A stretch of DNA of 64,000 nucleotides from Flavobacterium aquaticum. Lineage in GTDB: Bacteria; Bacteroidota; Bacteroidia; Flavobacteriales; Flavobacteriaceae. A program made the position numbers and the translations under genes. This document shows positions 8,920-16,474 of the stretch, in pieces (the first letter of the stretch is position 1; each line of letters opens with the position of its first letter). Where the stretch lies: contig NZ_QLMI01000006.1 in NCBI RefSeq assembly GCF_003259835.1, forward strand, positions 62,001-126,000, written 5' to 3'. The notes under the pieces were generated by a model. The model had not been told where the DNA came from. It saw only the letters and a program-made list of their open reading frames with translations, and searched no databases.

Positions 8920-9255
8920 ATGACTTCAAGATATATTTATTTTATTAGTAAAAGCTCAACTGTTATCTACAAACTATGTATCGGAAAAGGTACAGCTAAA
9001 GAAAGATTAAAAGAATGTGAGCTTGAAATTGTAAGTATGTTACTTGCGCCTGTTCCAGAAAAGCTTTTACCCTTAAAAGAAAGAATTAAAAAGAATTTAT
9101 TTTATTCAGGATTTAGAAGTTCTAATGAAAAAGGCACAGCTTCTTTGACTAAATCTTTATATGGGAAACGAAATACAACAGCTTCAAAATTCATTAAAGA
9201 CATATATAATTTACATACAGAAGTAAAATCATTTATTGATTATCCCGAGGAATAG
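8920..9255 (+). CDS. Hypothetical protein, weak GIY-YIG/T5orf172-like resemblance
   Basis: 111 residues, lysine-rich and soluble, without signal peptide or membrane helix. The N-terminus, YIYFISKSSTVIYKLCIGKG followed by TAKERLKECE, is faintly like the start of GIY-YIG/T5orf172 domains (Y-I-Y strand, then YK-IG and an arginine-bearing helix). The catalytic Glu and later features are not evident, so I make no functional claim. A second block, TASLTKSLYGKRNTTASKFI, may be helical. It is the first gene of the accessory island between thyA and folA, with untranslated AT-rich DNA on both sides and no obvious operon partner. Confidence 0.5.
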   Translation: MTSRYIYFISKSSTVIYKLCIGKGTAKERLKECELEIVSMLLAPVPEKLLPLKERIKKNLFYSGFRSSNEKGTASLTKSLYGKRNTTASKFIKDIYNLHTEVKSFIDYPEE

Positions 9256-9312
9256 TCAATCCAAACACCAGCCTATAACAACCGTTTGACGGAACTTAGA
9301 AAAAACTAATAA

Positions 9313-9834
9313 ATGGATAATAATATTAAATACAGAACATATAGAACTAGTATAAATATCTTTTTATTTTCTTATTACGGTAATTCAAAAGTTTATGAAA
9401 TTCCAAATGGAAAAAGCACAATTTTACCAGGAATTAAATATTCGATTTTGACAATTTTATTTGGTTGGTGGGGATTTGAATTACCATGGAAAGGGTATCA
9501 AAAAATCAAATATTCGTTAACAGTTTTACACATAAACTTTCACGGTGGAGACGATTACACCAAAGCTTTTTCTGAAATGGATTATGAAGAAAAAACTATT
9601 TGGGTATATAATAATCTAAAGCGAGAACTTTTTGAAAAGACAAATATTGAAACTATCGACATAATTATTGACTTACAAAATGAATATTTACAATCTGAAT
9701 CAAACATAACTATTGAAAGCAACATTATCTTCTTAACTCATAAATTAAAAAAATTGAATATTATCAATTTAAGAAACTCTGATTTGGAAGAAATAATAAA
9801 TAAAACAAAACAATTTGAATACAGAGCTAAATAG
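9313..9834 (+). CDS. Hypothetical protein with one hydrophobic GWWG-type segment
   Basis: 173 residues; I do not recognise the family. Residues about 40-62 (IKYSILTILFGWWGFELPWK) are hydrophobic with a GWWG...PW pattern seen in various small bacterial membrane proteins. The remainder is polar, with a probable helical C-terminal half (YNNLKRELFEKTNIETIDI). Cytoplasmic or membrane-attached location is open. It is the second island gene, 57 bases after its neighbour. The intervening stretch contains CTATAACAACCGTTTGACGG, a kind of sequence I associate with recurrent intergenic elements in Flavobacteriaceae (memory, not checked). Confidence 0.5.
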   Translation: MDNNIKYRTYRTSINIFLFSYYGNSKVYEIPNGKSTILPGIKYSILTILFGWWGFELPWKGYQKIKYSLTVLHINFHGGDDYTKAFSEMDYEEKTIWVYNNLKRELFEKTNIETIDIIIDLQNEYLQSESNITIESNIIFLTHKLKKLNIINLRNSDLEEIINKTKQFEYRAK

Positions 9835-9927
9835 AAAATAATCAATTTGCAAGACACACTTTGTTAAGACTCATAACGTTTTTCGTAAAATTCCTCAACA
9901 ACCCCACAAAATACCGAATTAAATCAT

Positions 9928-9960
9928 TACTTTTGATACTATCAAATGATAGTATCAAAA
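9928..9960 (+). promoter_or_regulatory. Fic gene promoter with overlapping perfect palindromic operator
   Basis: TACTTTTG at 9928-9935 is a consensus -7 element. Overlapping it, TTTTGATACTATCA (9931-9944), a two-base spacer AA and TGATAGTATCAAAA (9947-9960) form a perfect 14+14 bp inverted repeat that ends one base before the Fic ATG. A protein bound here would cover the promoter and the transcription start. The natural candidate is the Fic protein's own C-terminal winged helix. Confidence 0.8.
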
Positions 9961-9961
9961 C

Positions 9962-10915
9962 ATGAAACCACCATACGAAATAACTTCTCAAATCTTAAAA
10001 TACATTGCTTCCATTTCAGAAAAAATTGGAGAAGTTAATGCCAAATATTTAGTTAAAAGCAACCCTAGTTTACGAAAACAAAATCAGATAAAAACGATAC
10101 ATTCTTCGTTAAGCATTGAGGGAAATACTTTATCAGAAGAACAAATTACTGCAATCTTAGAAAACAAAAGAGTTGTTGGACCTCAAAAAGATATCGTAGA
10201 AGTGCTGAATGCTCTAGAAGTGTACAAAAACATAAGTAGTCTAAAACATCATTCCGAGAAAGATTTTTTAAAAGCACATAAAATGCTAATGAAAGATCTT
10301 ATTGAAAATTCTGGGAAATATAGAACAAAAGGTGTCGGAATTGTAAAAGGTTCAAAAGTGGAACATGTGGCACCTCCTTTTGAAAATGTTCCTTTTCTAA
10401 TGAAGGATTTATTTCAATATCTAAAGGATAAATCAGAAATTTCATTAATAAAAAGTTGTGTTTTTCATTACGAAATGGAGTTTATTCACCCCTTTATGGA
10501 TGGAAACGGAAGAATGGGAAGAGTATGGCAAACCTTAATTTTAATGGAAGAATATCCTGTATTTGAATTTTTACCTTTTGAAACTTTAATTTCCAAAAAT
10601 CAAACCGCCTATTACCATGCGCTGTCTGCTTCTGACAAGGAAGGAAAATCCACAAAATTCATTGAGTACATGCTCAGTATTATTGACCAATCTTTAGATG
10701 AACTTTTGAAAAACACTACAAAAAAACTTTCTAATGAAGATAGAATTCAAATTTTCATCGAAAATCATGTTGAAGAATTTACAAGAAAAGATTATCTCAA
10801 TTATTTCAAAGATGTATCAACAGCAACAGCTAGTAGAGATTTGAAAAAAGCAGTTGAAATGGGAATTATTTTCAAGAATGGAGATAAAAAAACAACAACA
10901 TATAAAAAAATTTAA
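9962..10915 (+). CDS. Fic-family AMPylase with C-terminal winged helix
   Basis: 317 residues. The core motif HPFMDGNGRMGR (about residues 176-187) matches the Fic signature HPFxxGNGRxxR, whose His catalyses nucleotide transfer, usually AMP, to a target hydroxyl. Residues 49-54 (SLSIEG) fit the (S/T)xxxE(G/N) inhibitory helix placed before the core, so this is a class II, self-inhibited Fic. The last 55 residues (FTRKDYLNYFKDVSTATASR, then DLKKAVEMGIIF) form a winged-helix DNA-binding domain, as in Shewanella SoFic. A perfect palindrome abuts the ATG and overlaps the -7 element, so autoregulation is likely. It lies in the island between thyA and folA. The protein target is unknown. Confidence 0.92.
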   Translation: MKPPYEITSQILKYIASISEKIGEVNAKYLVKSNPSLRKQNQIKTIHSSLSIEGNTLSEEQITAILENKRVVGPQKDIVEVLNALEVYKNISSLKHHSEKDFLKAHKMLMKDLIENSGKYRTKGVGIVKGSKVEHVAPPFENVPFLMKDLFQYLKDKSEISLIKSCVFHYEMEFIHPFMDGNGRMGRVWQTLILMEEYPVFEFLPFETLISKNQTAYYHALSASDKEGKSTKFIEYMLSIIDQSLDELLKNTTKKLSNEDRIQIFIENHVEEFTRKDYLNYFKDVSTATASRDLKKAVEMGIIFKNGDKKTTTYKKI

Positions 10916-11005
10916 TACTTGAACAACCTGTGAATTTGTTGGTATATAAATAACACTACGAATAATTCCCCACAAAACACTACCTTAGCGTTTCAAATAA
11001 TTTCT

Positions 11006-11491
11006 ATGTTAACCATAATCGCAGCAGCATCCGAAAACAATGCTTTAGGAAAAGACAATCAATTGATTTGGCATTTGCCAGATGATTTTAAGCGTTTCAA
11101 AACCATTACATCAGGACATTATATTGTGATGGGAAGAAAGACTTTTGAAAGTTTTCCAAAACCGTTACCAAATCGTACACATATTATTATTACGCGACAA
11201 AAGGATTATGAAGTTCCAGAAGGTTGTATAATAGCGAGCAGTTTACAAAAAGCGATAGATTTGTGTCCAAAAAATGAAGAAGTTTTCATCATTGGAGGTG
11301 GCGAAATTTACAATCAATCCATAGAAACTGCCGATAAAATCGATTTAACTCGCGTGCATACTACCATTGAAGCGGATACTTTTTTCCCAGAAATTGATAC
11401 TGATAAATGGAAATTAGTCTTTGAAGAATTTCATTCTAAAGACGAAAAACACGATTACGATTTTACTTTTTTAACGTACGTTAGAAAATAG
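11006..11491 (+). CDS. folA: Dihydrofolate reductase
   Basis: 161 residues, standard chromosomal length. It reduces dihydrofolate to tetrahydrofolate with NADPH and so closes the cycle opened by ThyA. Motifs: IIAAASENNALGKDNQLIWH with the substrate-binding Asp in HLPDDFKRFK, VMGRKTFESF (NADPH phosphate site), LPNRTHIIITRQ, and EVFIIGGGEIYNQSI near residue 95. The preceding TACCTTAG around 10980 is an imperfect -7 element. Downstream is a 195-base spacer with repetitive intergenic sequence. Confidence 0.96.
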   Translation: MLTIIAAASENNALGKDNQLIWHLPDDFKRFKTITSGHYIVMGRKTFESFPKPLPNRTHIIITRQKDYEVPEGCIIASSLQKAIDLCPKNEEVFIIGGGEIYNQSIETADKIDLTRVHTTIEADTFFPEIDTDKWKLVFEEFHSKDEKHDYDFTFLTYVRK

Positions 11492-11500
11492 TTTTTTTAG

Positions 11501-11650
11501 AACGCGGATGACGCAGATTTGACAGATTTCAACGGATTTTTTAATTTTCTTAAATCAGTGTTCCTAAAAATAGGCTCTTAAATCAAAATTGACATTGAAT
11601 TTGAATTTTGAAGTTGCTATTGAAATTGAATTTTGCAATTGTATTTGATT
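11501..11650. repeat. Repeat-like intergenic sequence between folA and ubiE
   Basis: Two motifs are seen. Around 11501-11540 is AACGCGGATGACGCAGATTT followed by GACAGATTTCAACGGATT, an imperfect tandem of GCRGATTT-type units. Around 11590-11642 is a run of TTGAAT/TTGAAA-type hexamers. I associate both styles with flavobacterial intergenic DNA but could not compare genomes. The second abuts the ubiE promoter. Confidence 0.4.
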
Positions 11651-11667
11651 TTTTATCAGTACTTTTG
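11639..11667 (+). promoter_or_regulatory. ubiE promoter (TTG - 18 - TACTTTTG)
   Basis: TTG at 11639-11641, 18 bases, then TACTTTTG at 11660-11667, ending 19 bases before the ATG at 11687. It lies inside the upstream open frame and therefore rules out earlier start codons. Confidence 0.7.
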
Positions 11668-11686
11668 TGTTCCAAAAAATTGCAAA

Positions 11687-12418
11687 ATGTCAAAAAATAT
11701 TACGCCATATCAAGATTCTGAATTAGGAAAAAAAGAACAGGTTGCTCAAATGTTTGATACCATTTCTGAAAACTATGATGGTTTAAACCGAGTTATTTCT
11801 TTTGGAACTGATGCCAAGTGGAAGAAAAAAATCTTAAAAATGGTGGCGGCAAAACAACCAAAATCTATTTTAGATATTGCTACTGGAACAGGTGATTTAG
11901 CTATTTTATTTGCCAATACTTCTGCAACCGAAATCATTGGTTTAGATATTTCTCAAGGTATGTTAGACATTGGGAAGAAAAAAATTGCAGCGCAAAATTT
12001 AGACGCAAAAATTAAAATGGTTTTAGGAGATGGTGAAAACATTCCGTATCCTGATAATTATTTTGATGCGATTACAGTTGCGTATGGTGTTCGTAATTTT
12101 GAAAATTTAGAAAAAGGCTTAACAGACATTTTAAGAACACTAAAACCGGGCGGACAATTGATTATTTTAGAAACTTCGGTTCCTACGCAATTTCCTTTTA
12201 AACAAGGATATTATGTGTATACCAATTTCATAATGCCAACTATTGGAAAATTATTTTCAAAAGATAAAAAAGCGTACCAATATCTATCAACTTCAGCACA
12301 AAATTTCCCTTTTGGAGAAGCCTTAAACAATATTTTGAGAAAAATTGGGTTTATAGACGTGAAGCACTTACCTCAAACATTTGGAGTAGCTACTATTTAT
12401 CAAGCATCTAAAAAATAA
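11687..12418 (+). CDS. ubiE: Demethylmenaquinone methyltransferase
   Basis: 243 residues from the ATG at 11687 (MSKNITPYQDSELGKKEQVA). Earlier in-frame codons overlap the promoter and are rejected. It is a class I SAM-dependent methyltransferase that converts demethylmenaquinone to menaquinone, the respiratory quinone of this phylum. Visible motifs: VAQMFDTISENYDGLNRVIS (family signature 1), SAM loop LDIATGTGDLAI, GLDISQGMLDIG, and ITVAYGVRNFENLEKGL (signature 2). porT follows after one base, the same ubiE-porT order that I recall in Flavobacterium johnsoniae (sprT locus). Confidence 0.94.
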   Translation: MSKNITPYQDSELGKKEQVAQMFDTISENYDGLNRVISFGTDAKWKKKILKMVAAKQPKSILDIATGTGDLAILFANTSATEIIGLDISQGMLDIGKKKIAAQNLDAKIKMVLGDGENIPYPDNYFDAITVAYGVRNFENLEKGLTDILRTLKPGGQLIILETSVPTQFPFKQGYYVYTNFIMPTIGKLFSKDKKAYQYLSTSAQNFPFGEALNNILRKIGFIDVKHLPQTFGVATIYQASKK

Positions 12419-12419
12419 T

Positions 12420-13112
12420 ATGAAGAAGTTACTGTTTTTATTACTTTTTTCACCCCTACTTTTTGCTCAGGAAGGCATGTTTAGTAAAGATCCTATTATC
12501 AATAAGGAAAACTGGAACAAACAGCGCGTTCACTGGGGCTATTACCTTGGATTCAACAGCTTAGATTTTAAAATTGACTACACTAACGTTACCGAAGATA
12601 TTGAAGTAGGAACTACAACAGGTTTTAATGTAGGTTTAATTGGAAATTTAAGATTAGCAGAATATTTTGATTTACGTTTTGAACCCGGATTAATTATTAC
12701 CCAACGTAATTTAACCTTTCCTAACATTACCGATACTGGAGACCGTTTAAGAGAAGTGAAATCTACTTATGTTTTCTTTCCATTACTTTTAAAATATTCG
12801 GCTTTACGAACGGGAAATGTTAGACCTTATTTGCTTGGAGGTGTTTCTACCGCTTTAAATCTTAGTAGTAATGCAGCTTCTCCAGATGACAATTTCAACA
12901 ATCGTTTTAGAATGACTAAATGGTCAAATTTTTACGAAGTTGGTTTTGGAATTGATTTGTATTTAGAATATTTCATTTTTTCACCGTCTATCAGAGGTGT
13001 TTTTGGTATGAACGATGAGTTAATTCGCGACAACGACCCAAATAGTCCTTGGACAGGAAATGTACAAGAAATGAAAACTCGTGGTTTCTTCATCAATTTT
13101 TCATTCCACTAA
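12420..13112 (+). CDS. porT: Type IX secretion / gliding protein PorT (SprT)
   Basis: 230 residues. A signal peptide (MKKLLFLLLFSPLLFAQ) is followed by NWNKQRVHWGYYLGFNSLDF, the typical start of PorT/SprT, and an eight-stranded-type beta-barrel (FNVGLIGNLRLAEYFDLRFE, then YVFFPLLLKYSA, ending FFINFSFH). PorT is an outer-membrane component needed for type IX secretion in Porphyromonas and, as SprT, in Flavobacterium johnsoniae. It starts two bases after the ubiE stop, so the two are cotranscribed. trmH converges from the right with a 3-base gap and no terminator hairpin between. A generic PorT-family barrel is the fallback reading. Confidence 0.85.
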   Translation: MKKLLFLLLFSPLLFAQEGMFSKDPIINKENWNKQRVHWGYYLGFNSLDFKIDYTNVTEDIEVGTTTGFNVGLIGNLRLAEYFDLRFEPGLIITQRNLTFPNITDTGDRLREVKSTYVFFPLLLKYSALRTGNVRPYLLGGVSTALNLSSNAASPDDNFNNRFRMTKWSNFYEVGFGIDLYLEYFIFSPSIRGVFGMNDELIRDNDPNSPWTGNVQEMKTRGFFINFSFH

Positions 13113-13115
13113 GAA

Positions 13116-13841
13116 TTAACTTCGTTTAAATTCGCTCAAAATAATAGCGGTTGCAGTTGCTACATTTAAACTTTCTGTAACTTGAAGATTTCCAAAACGC
13201 GGAATGGCAATTCGTTCCGAAACTAATTTTTCAACTGAAGGCGAAATTCCATTAGCTTCATTTCCCATGATGATGACACCTTCTTTTGGCAATTTTTCTT
13301 GGTAAATATTTTTCCCATCCATGAAAGTTCCAAAAACCGGTAATTTAGTTTGTGATAAAAACAATTCTAAATTTCCATATACCACATTTACTCTACTAAT
13401 AGAACCCATTGTTGCCTGAACCACTTTAGGATTATAAATATCCACCGATTCATCTGTACAAAACAACGTTTCAATACCAAACCAATCACACAAACGAATA
13501 ATCGTACCCAAATTCCCTGGATCGCGAACATCATCTAAGGCAACGATTAATCCTTTTTCAATCATTTCTTTTGCTTTCGGAATTTTAAAAACTGCTAAAC
13601 AAGTATTAGGAGTTGTTAAAGCGCTAATTTTTTTTAATTCGGCTTCAGAAATGGCATGAACTTTGTTTTTTGAAACTGTAAGAAAATCTTGCTTTGTAGT
13701 AAACAAATCTTGCAATTCAAAGTTAGAATTTAACAATTCTTGAACTACCTTTACGCCTTCGGCAAAGAAAAGTTGTTCTTGTTTTCTATATTTTTTTTGT
13801 TGTAAACTCGTTATTAGTTTAATTTGGTTTTTACTAACCAT
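13116..13841 (-). CDS. TrmH/SpoU-family RNA 2'-O-methyltransferase
   Basis: 241 residues. The N-terminal substrate-binding domain (KLITSLQQKKYRKQEQLFFA, EGVKVVQELL) is of the L30e-like SpoU_sub_bind type. The C-terminal SPOUT knot carries the three SpoU motifs: LDDVRDPGNLGTIIRLCDWF, IIMGNEANGIS and ESLNVATATAIILSEF. These enzymes methylate ribose 2'-OH in rRNA or tRNA using SAM; the target nucleotide cannot be told from sequence. It is divergent from tamL. A minus-strand TATTTTTG at 13901-13894 could be its -7 element, inside the tamL coding region. Confidence 0.9.
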   Translation of the reverse strand: MVSKNQIKLITSLQQKKYRKQEQLFFAEGVKVVQELLNSNFELQDLFTTKQDFLTVSKNKVHAISEAELKKISALTTPNTCLAVFKIPKAKEMIEKGLIVALDDVRDPGNLGTIIRLCDWFGIETLFCTDESVDIYNPKVVQATMGSISRVNVVYGNLELFLSQTKLPVFGTFMDGKNIYQEKLPKEGVIIMGNEANGISPSVEKLVSERIAIPRFGNLQVTESLNVATATAIILSEFKRS

Positions 13842-13857
13842 AAAAATTGTATTTTTG
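13823..13857 (+). promoter_or_regulatory. tamL promoter (TTTG - 23 - TATTTTTG)
   Basis: TTTG at 13823-13826, 23 bases, then TATTTTTG at 13850-13857, ending 20 bases before the TTG start of tamL. It overlaps the first codons of the divergent trmH gene. Confidence 0.65.
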
Positions 13858-13877
13858 ACTAACTTTTAAAAAGTGCT

Positions 13878-16427
13878 TTGAGAAATAATTTATCAAAAAT
13901 AACATTATTATTTGTAATCGGAACAATAATTTATTCGTGTTCGTTAGTTAAACGTGTACCCGAAAGTGAAAAATTATTGACTAAAAACGAGATTTACATT
14001 AATGATAAAATCAATAAAGAAGAACGAATTAATAATTTATTAGTTCAGCAACCCAATACTAGATTTTTAAATTATCCTTTCGGGCTAACACTTTACAATC
14101 TTGCTAAGCCAAATCCAGATTCCTCTTATAAAGCTTGGTTGAACCGAAAACCAAATCGCATCAAAAGATTAAACCGATTTTTATCTGCCAAACAAGTAAA
14201 CCGATTGGGAAAATCATTTTTTGTTAGTGGTTTGTCTAATTTCATGAAAGAAACTGGAGAAGCTCCCGTAATTATTGACGAAAAAAAAGCGGAACGCTCT
14301 AAAGAAAGATTGAGTGGGTTTTATTACAACAATGGTTTTATTAGAAATAAAGTAACCATGTCTATCGATTCGGTTGGCGATAGAAAAGGAAAAATAGTGT
14401 ACAAAGTTGACACTGGAAAACCTTATTTTATTGATTCTATTTTTAAATTTATTGAAACTCCTGTTGTTGATAGCTTATATTCACTTGAAGAAAAAAAGAG
14501 TTTTATCAGGAAAGGTGACCAATATAATTTTACCAATTTTGATATCGAACGTAAAAGAATCACACAATATCTAAGAAATAATGGTGTATATCATTTTCAG
14601 GAAAGTAATGTAAAATATGACGCCATTTACAATGATTCTACTCAAAAAATGAATGTCAACATAAAAATTGATGATAGACTAGTAAAAAAAGGAGATACAT
14701 TAGTAAAAAAACCTTTTTCGGTTTATAAAATTAGTCAGGTTAATATTTTTACAAATAATACTTCAAAAAAAGAGCGAAATCAGTTTAATGATAGTGTAAC
14801 ATATAGAAATTTCAACATTTACAGTGCTGGAAAATTAAAATACAAACCAAAAGCTATCACAAACGCTATTTTCATAGAAAAAGGAAAACTTTTTAGTGAT
14901 AATGATAGAACGTTAACTTCTAAATCGTTAAGTAATTTAAAAGTATTTAACTATCCAAACATCGAATATGTTGAAGATCCGAGCGACAGCACTAACTCTT
15001 CGCTAATTGCTAACATTTATTTGATGAGTAAGCCAAAATACATTTGGCAACCTTCTGTAGATGTTACTACTTCTGATATTCAACAATTTGGAATTAGCGG
15101 AAGAATGGCTTTTACTTGGCGAAATTTATTTAAAAGAGCAGAAACATTTGAACTTTCGGCAAGAGGAAACATTGGTTCTTCTAAAGATTTAGCAAATCCA
15201 AACAATGTATTTTTTAATATTTCAGAATATGGTGTGGAAGCAAAATTGAGTTTTCCAAGAATTGTTTTTCCAATTGATACCAGAAGAATTATTAAAAAAG
15301 AAATGCTTCCAACCACTACAGCTACAATTGGTTTAACAAGTCAGCGAAATATCGGTTTAGACAAAGAAAATTTAACAGGTGTTTTCAATTACAATTGGAC
15401 TCCAAAACAAAACAATACCATTCGTTTCGATTTACTAAATATTCAATTTATTAAAAACTTAAATCCTGAAAATTATTTTAATGTTTATACTTCTTCTTAC
15501 AACACATTAAACGATTTAGCTCAGGATTACAACGTTGACCCAGCTAACCTTGAAAACGGAAATTTAACAACATCTGGAGCTGTAAATTTCATTAATGATG
15601 TTGAAAACGGAAGCACTTCATTGAATCCAAACGACCAAGATTATAAAATCATACGAAGTATTGGAGAAAGAAGAGAGCGTTTAATTGAAAACAACTTAAT
15701 TGTTTCTTCGGGAATTACATTTTTTAGAAATACGAAAGCAAATCTACTAGACAACAACTTTTACTCAATTAGAACAAAAATTGAATCTTCCGGAAATGTA
15801 TTATCGTTATTAGCGGGAACAAAAAACGAAGATTTGAATCAAAATGGCAACAAAACCATGTTCGGAATTGAATATTCGCAATACATAAAAGGAGAAGTCG
15901 ATTTTATCAAGCATTGGGATTTTGGCAAGAAAAACACCTTAGCGATGCGCGCATTTGCTGGTTTAGCTGTTCCTTATGGAAATGCACAATCGATTCCTTT
16001 TTCACGAAGTTATTTTTCTGGTGGTTCTAATGATAACAGAGGTTGGCAAGCTTATAGCCTTGGACCTGGACGAAGCGGAGGAATTAATGATTTTAACGAA
16101 GCCAACTTTAAATTAGCCTACAGTTTAGAATACCGATTTAGAGTGGGAGGAAATTTCTACAGTGCCGTTTTTGCTGATATTGGAAATATTTGGAATGTAT
16201 TTGACAATATTACAGATGAAGACTATACTTTTAACGGATTTAGCTCTTTTGAAGATTTAGCTTTTGGCTCTGGAATAGGTTTACGATACGATTTTGACTT
16301 CTTTGTTTTCCGTTTCGATTTAGGTTACAAAGCCTACGACCCAGGAAGAGAAGTGGGCGACCGATGGATGAAAGGAGTCAACTTTAGCAAAACAGTGCTA
16401 AATTTTGGTATTAATTATCCGTTCTAA
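13878..16427 (+). CDS. tamL: TamL, lipoprotein TamA-like Omp85 protein
   Basis: 849 residues from a TTG start, which fits a promoter 20 bases upstream and gives a lipoprotein signal peptide ending IIYSC, with the lipidated Cys at about residue 21. POTRA-like periplasmic repeats occupy roughly residues 90-390 (FNIYSAGKLKYKPKAITNAI). The Omp85 barrel fills the C-terminal half, with RSYFSGGSNDNRGWQAYSLG (the conserved RGW lid-lock region) and GIGLRYDFDFFVFRFDLGYK near the end. A lipid-anchored TamA homologue is known in Bacteroidota as TamL; in F. johnsoniae it lies two genes from sprT, the same order as here. It probably helps insert or move outer-membrane material, with TamB elsewhere. Confidence 0.85.
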   Translation: MRNNLSKITLLFVIGTIIYSCSLVKRVPESEKLLTKNEIYINDKINKEERINNLLVQQPNTRFLNYPFGLTLYNLAKPNPDSSYKAWLNRKPNRIKRLNRFLSAKQVNRLGKSFFVSGLSNFMKETGEAPVIIDEKKAERSKERLSGFYYNNGFIRNKVTMSIDSVGDRKGKIVYKVDTGKPYFIDSIFKFIETPVVDSLYSLEEKKSFIRKGDQYNFTNFDIERKRITQYLRNNGVYHFQESNVKYDAIYNDSTQKMNVNIKIDDRLVKKGDTLVKKPFSVYKISQVNIFTNNTSKKERNQFNDSVTYRNFNIYSAGKLKYKPKAITNAIFIEKGKLFSDNDRTLTSKSLSNLKVFNYPNIEYVEDPSDSTNSSLIANIYLMSKPKYIWQPSVDVTTSDIQQFGISGRMAFTWRNLFKRAETFELSARGNIGSSKDLANPNNVFFNISEYGVEAKLSFPRIVFPIDTRRIIKKEMLPTTTATIGLTSQRNIGLDKENLTGVFNYNWTPKQNNTIRFDLLNIQFIKNLNPENYFNVYTSSYNTLNDLAQDYNVDPANLENGNLTTSGAVNFINDVENGSTSLNPNDQDYKIIRSIGERRERLIENNLIVSSGITFFRNTKANLLDNNFYSIRTKIESSGNVLSLLAGTKNEDLNQNGNKTMFGIEYSQYIKGEVDFIKHWDFGKKNTLAMRAFAGLAVPYGNAQSIPFSRSYFSGGSNDNRGWQAYSLGPGRSGGINDFNEANFKLAYSLEYRFRVGGNFYSAVFADIGNIWNVFDNITDEDYTFNGFSSFEDLAFGSGIGLRYDFDFFVFRFDLGYKAYDPGREVGDRWMKGVNFSKTVLNFGINYPF

Positions 16428-16440
16428 TTTTTTAAATTAT

Positions 16441-16448
16441 TATTTTTG
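16441..16448 (+). promoter_or_regulatory. fba -7 promoter element
   Basis: TATTTTTG matches TAnnTTTG and ends 26 bases before the aldolase ATG. No clear -33 element is visible. Confidence 0.5.
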
Positions 16449-16474
16449 CACAACTATACTAAAAACATACAACT

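Noticed and set aside
8920..10915. Island considered as a classical Fic toxin-antitoxin module (Fic with separate antitoxin gene)
   Set aside because: The Fic protein carries its own inhibitory helix, neither hypothetical neighbour has an antitoxin (S/T)xxxE(G/N) motif, and they are not coupled to it.
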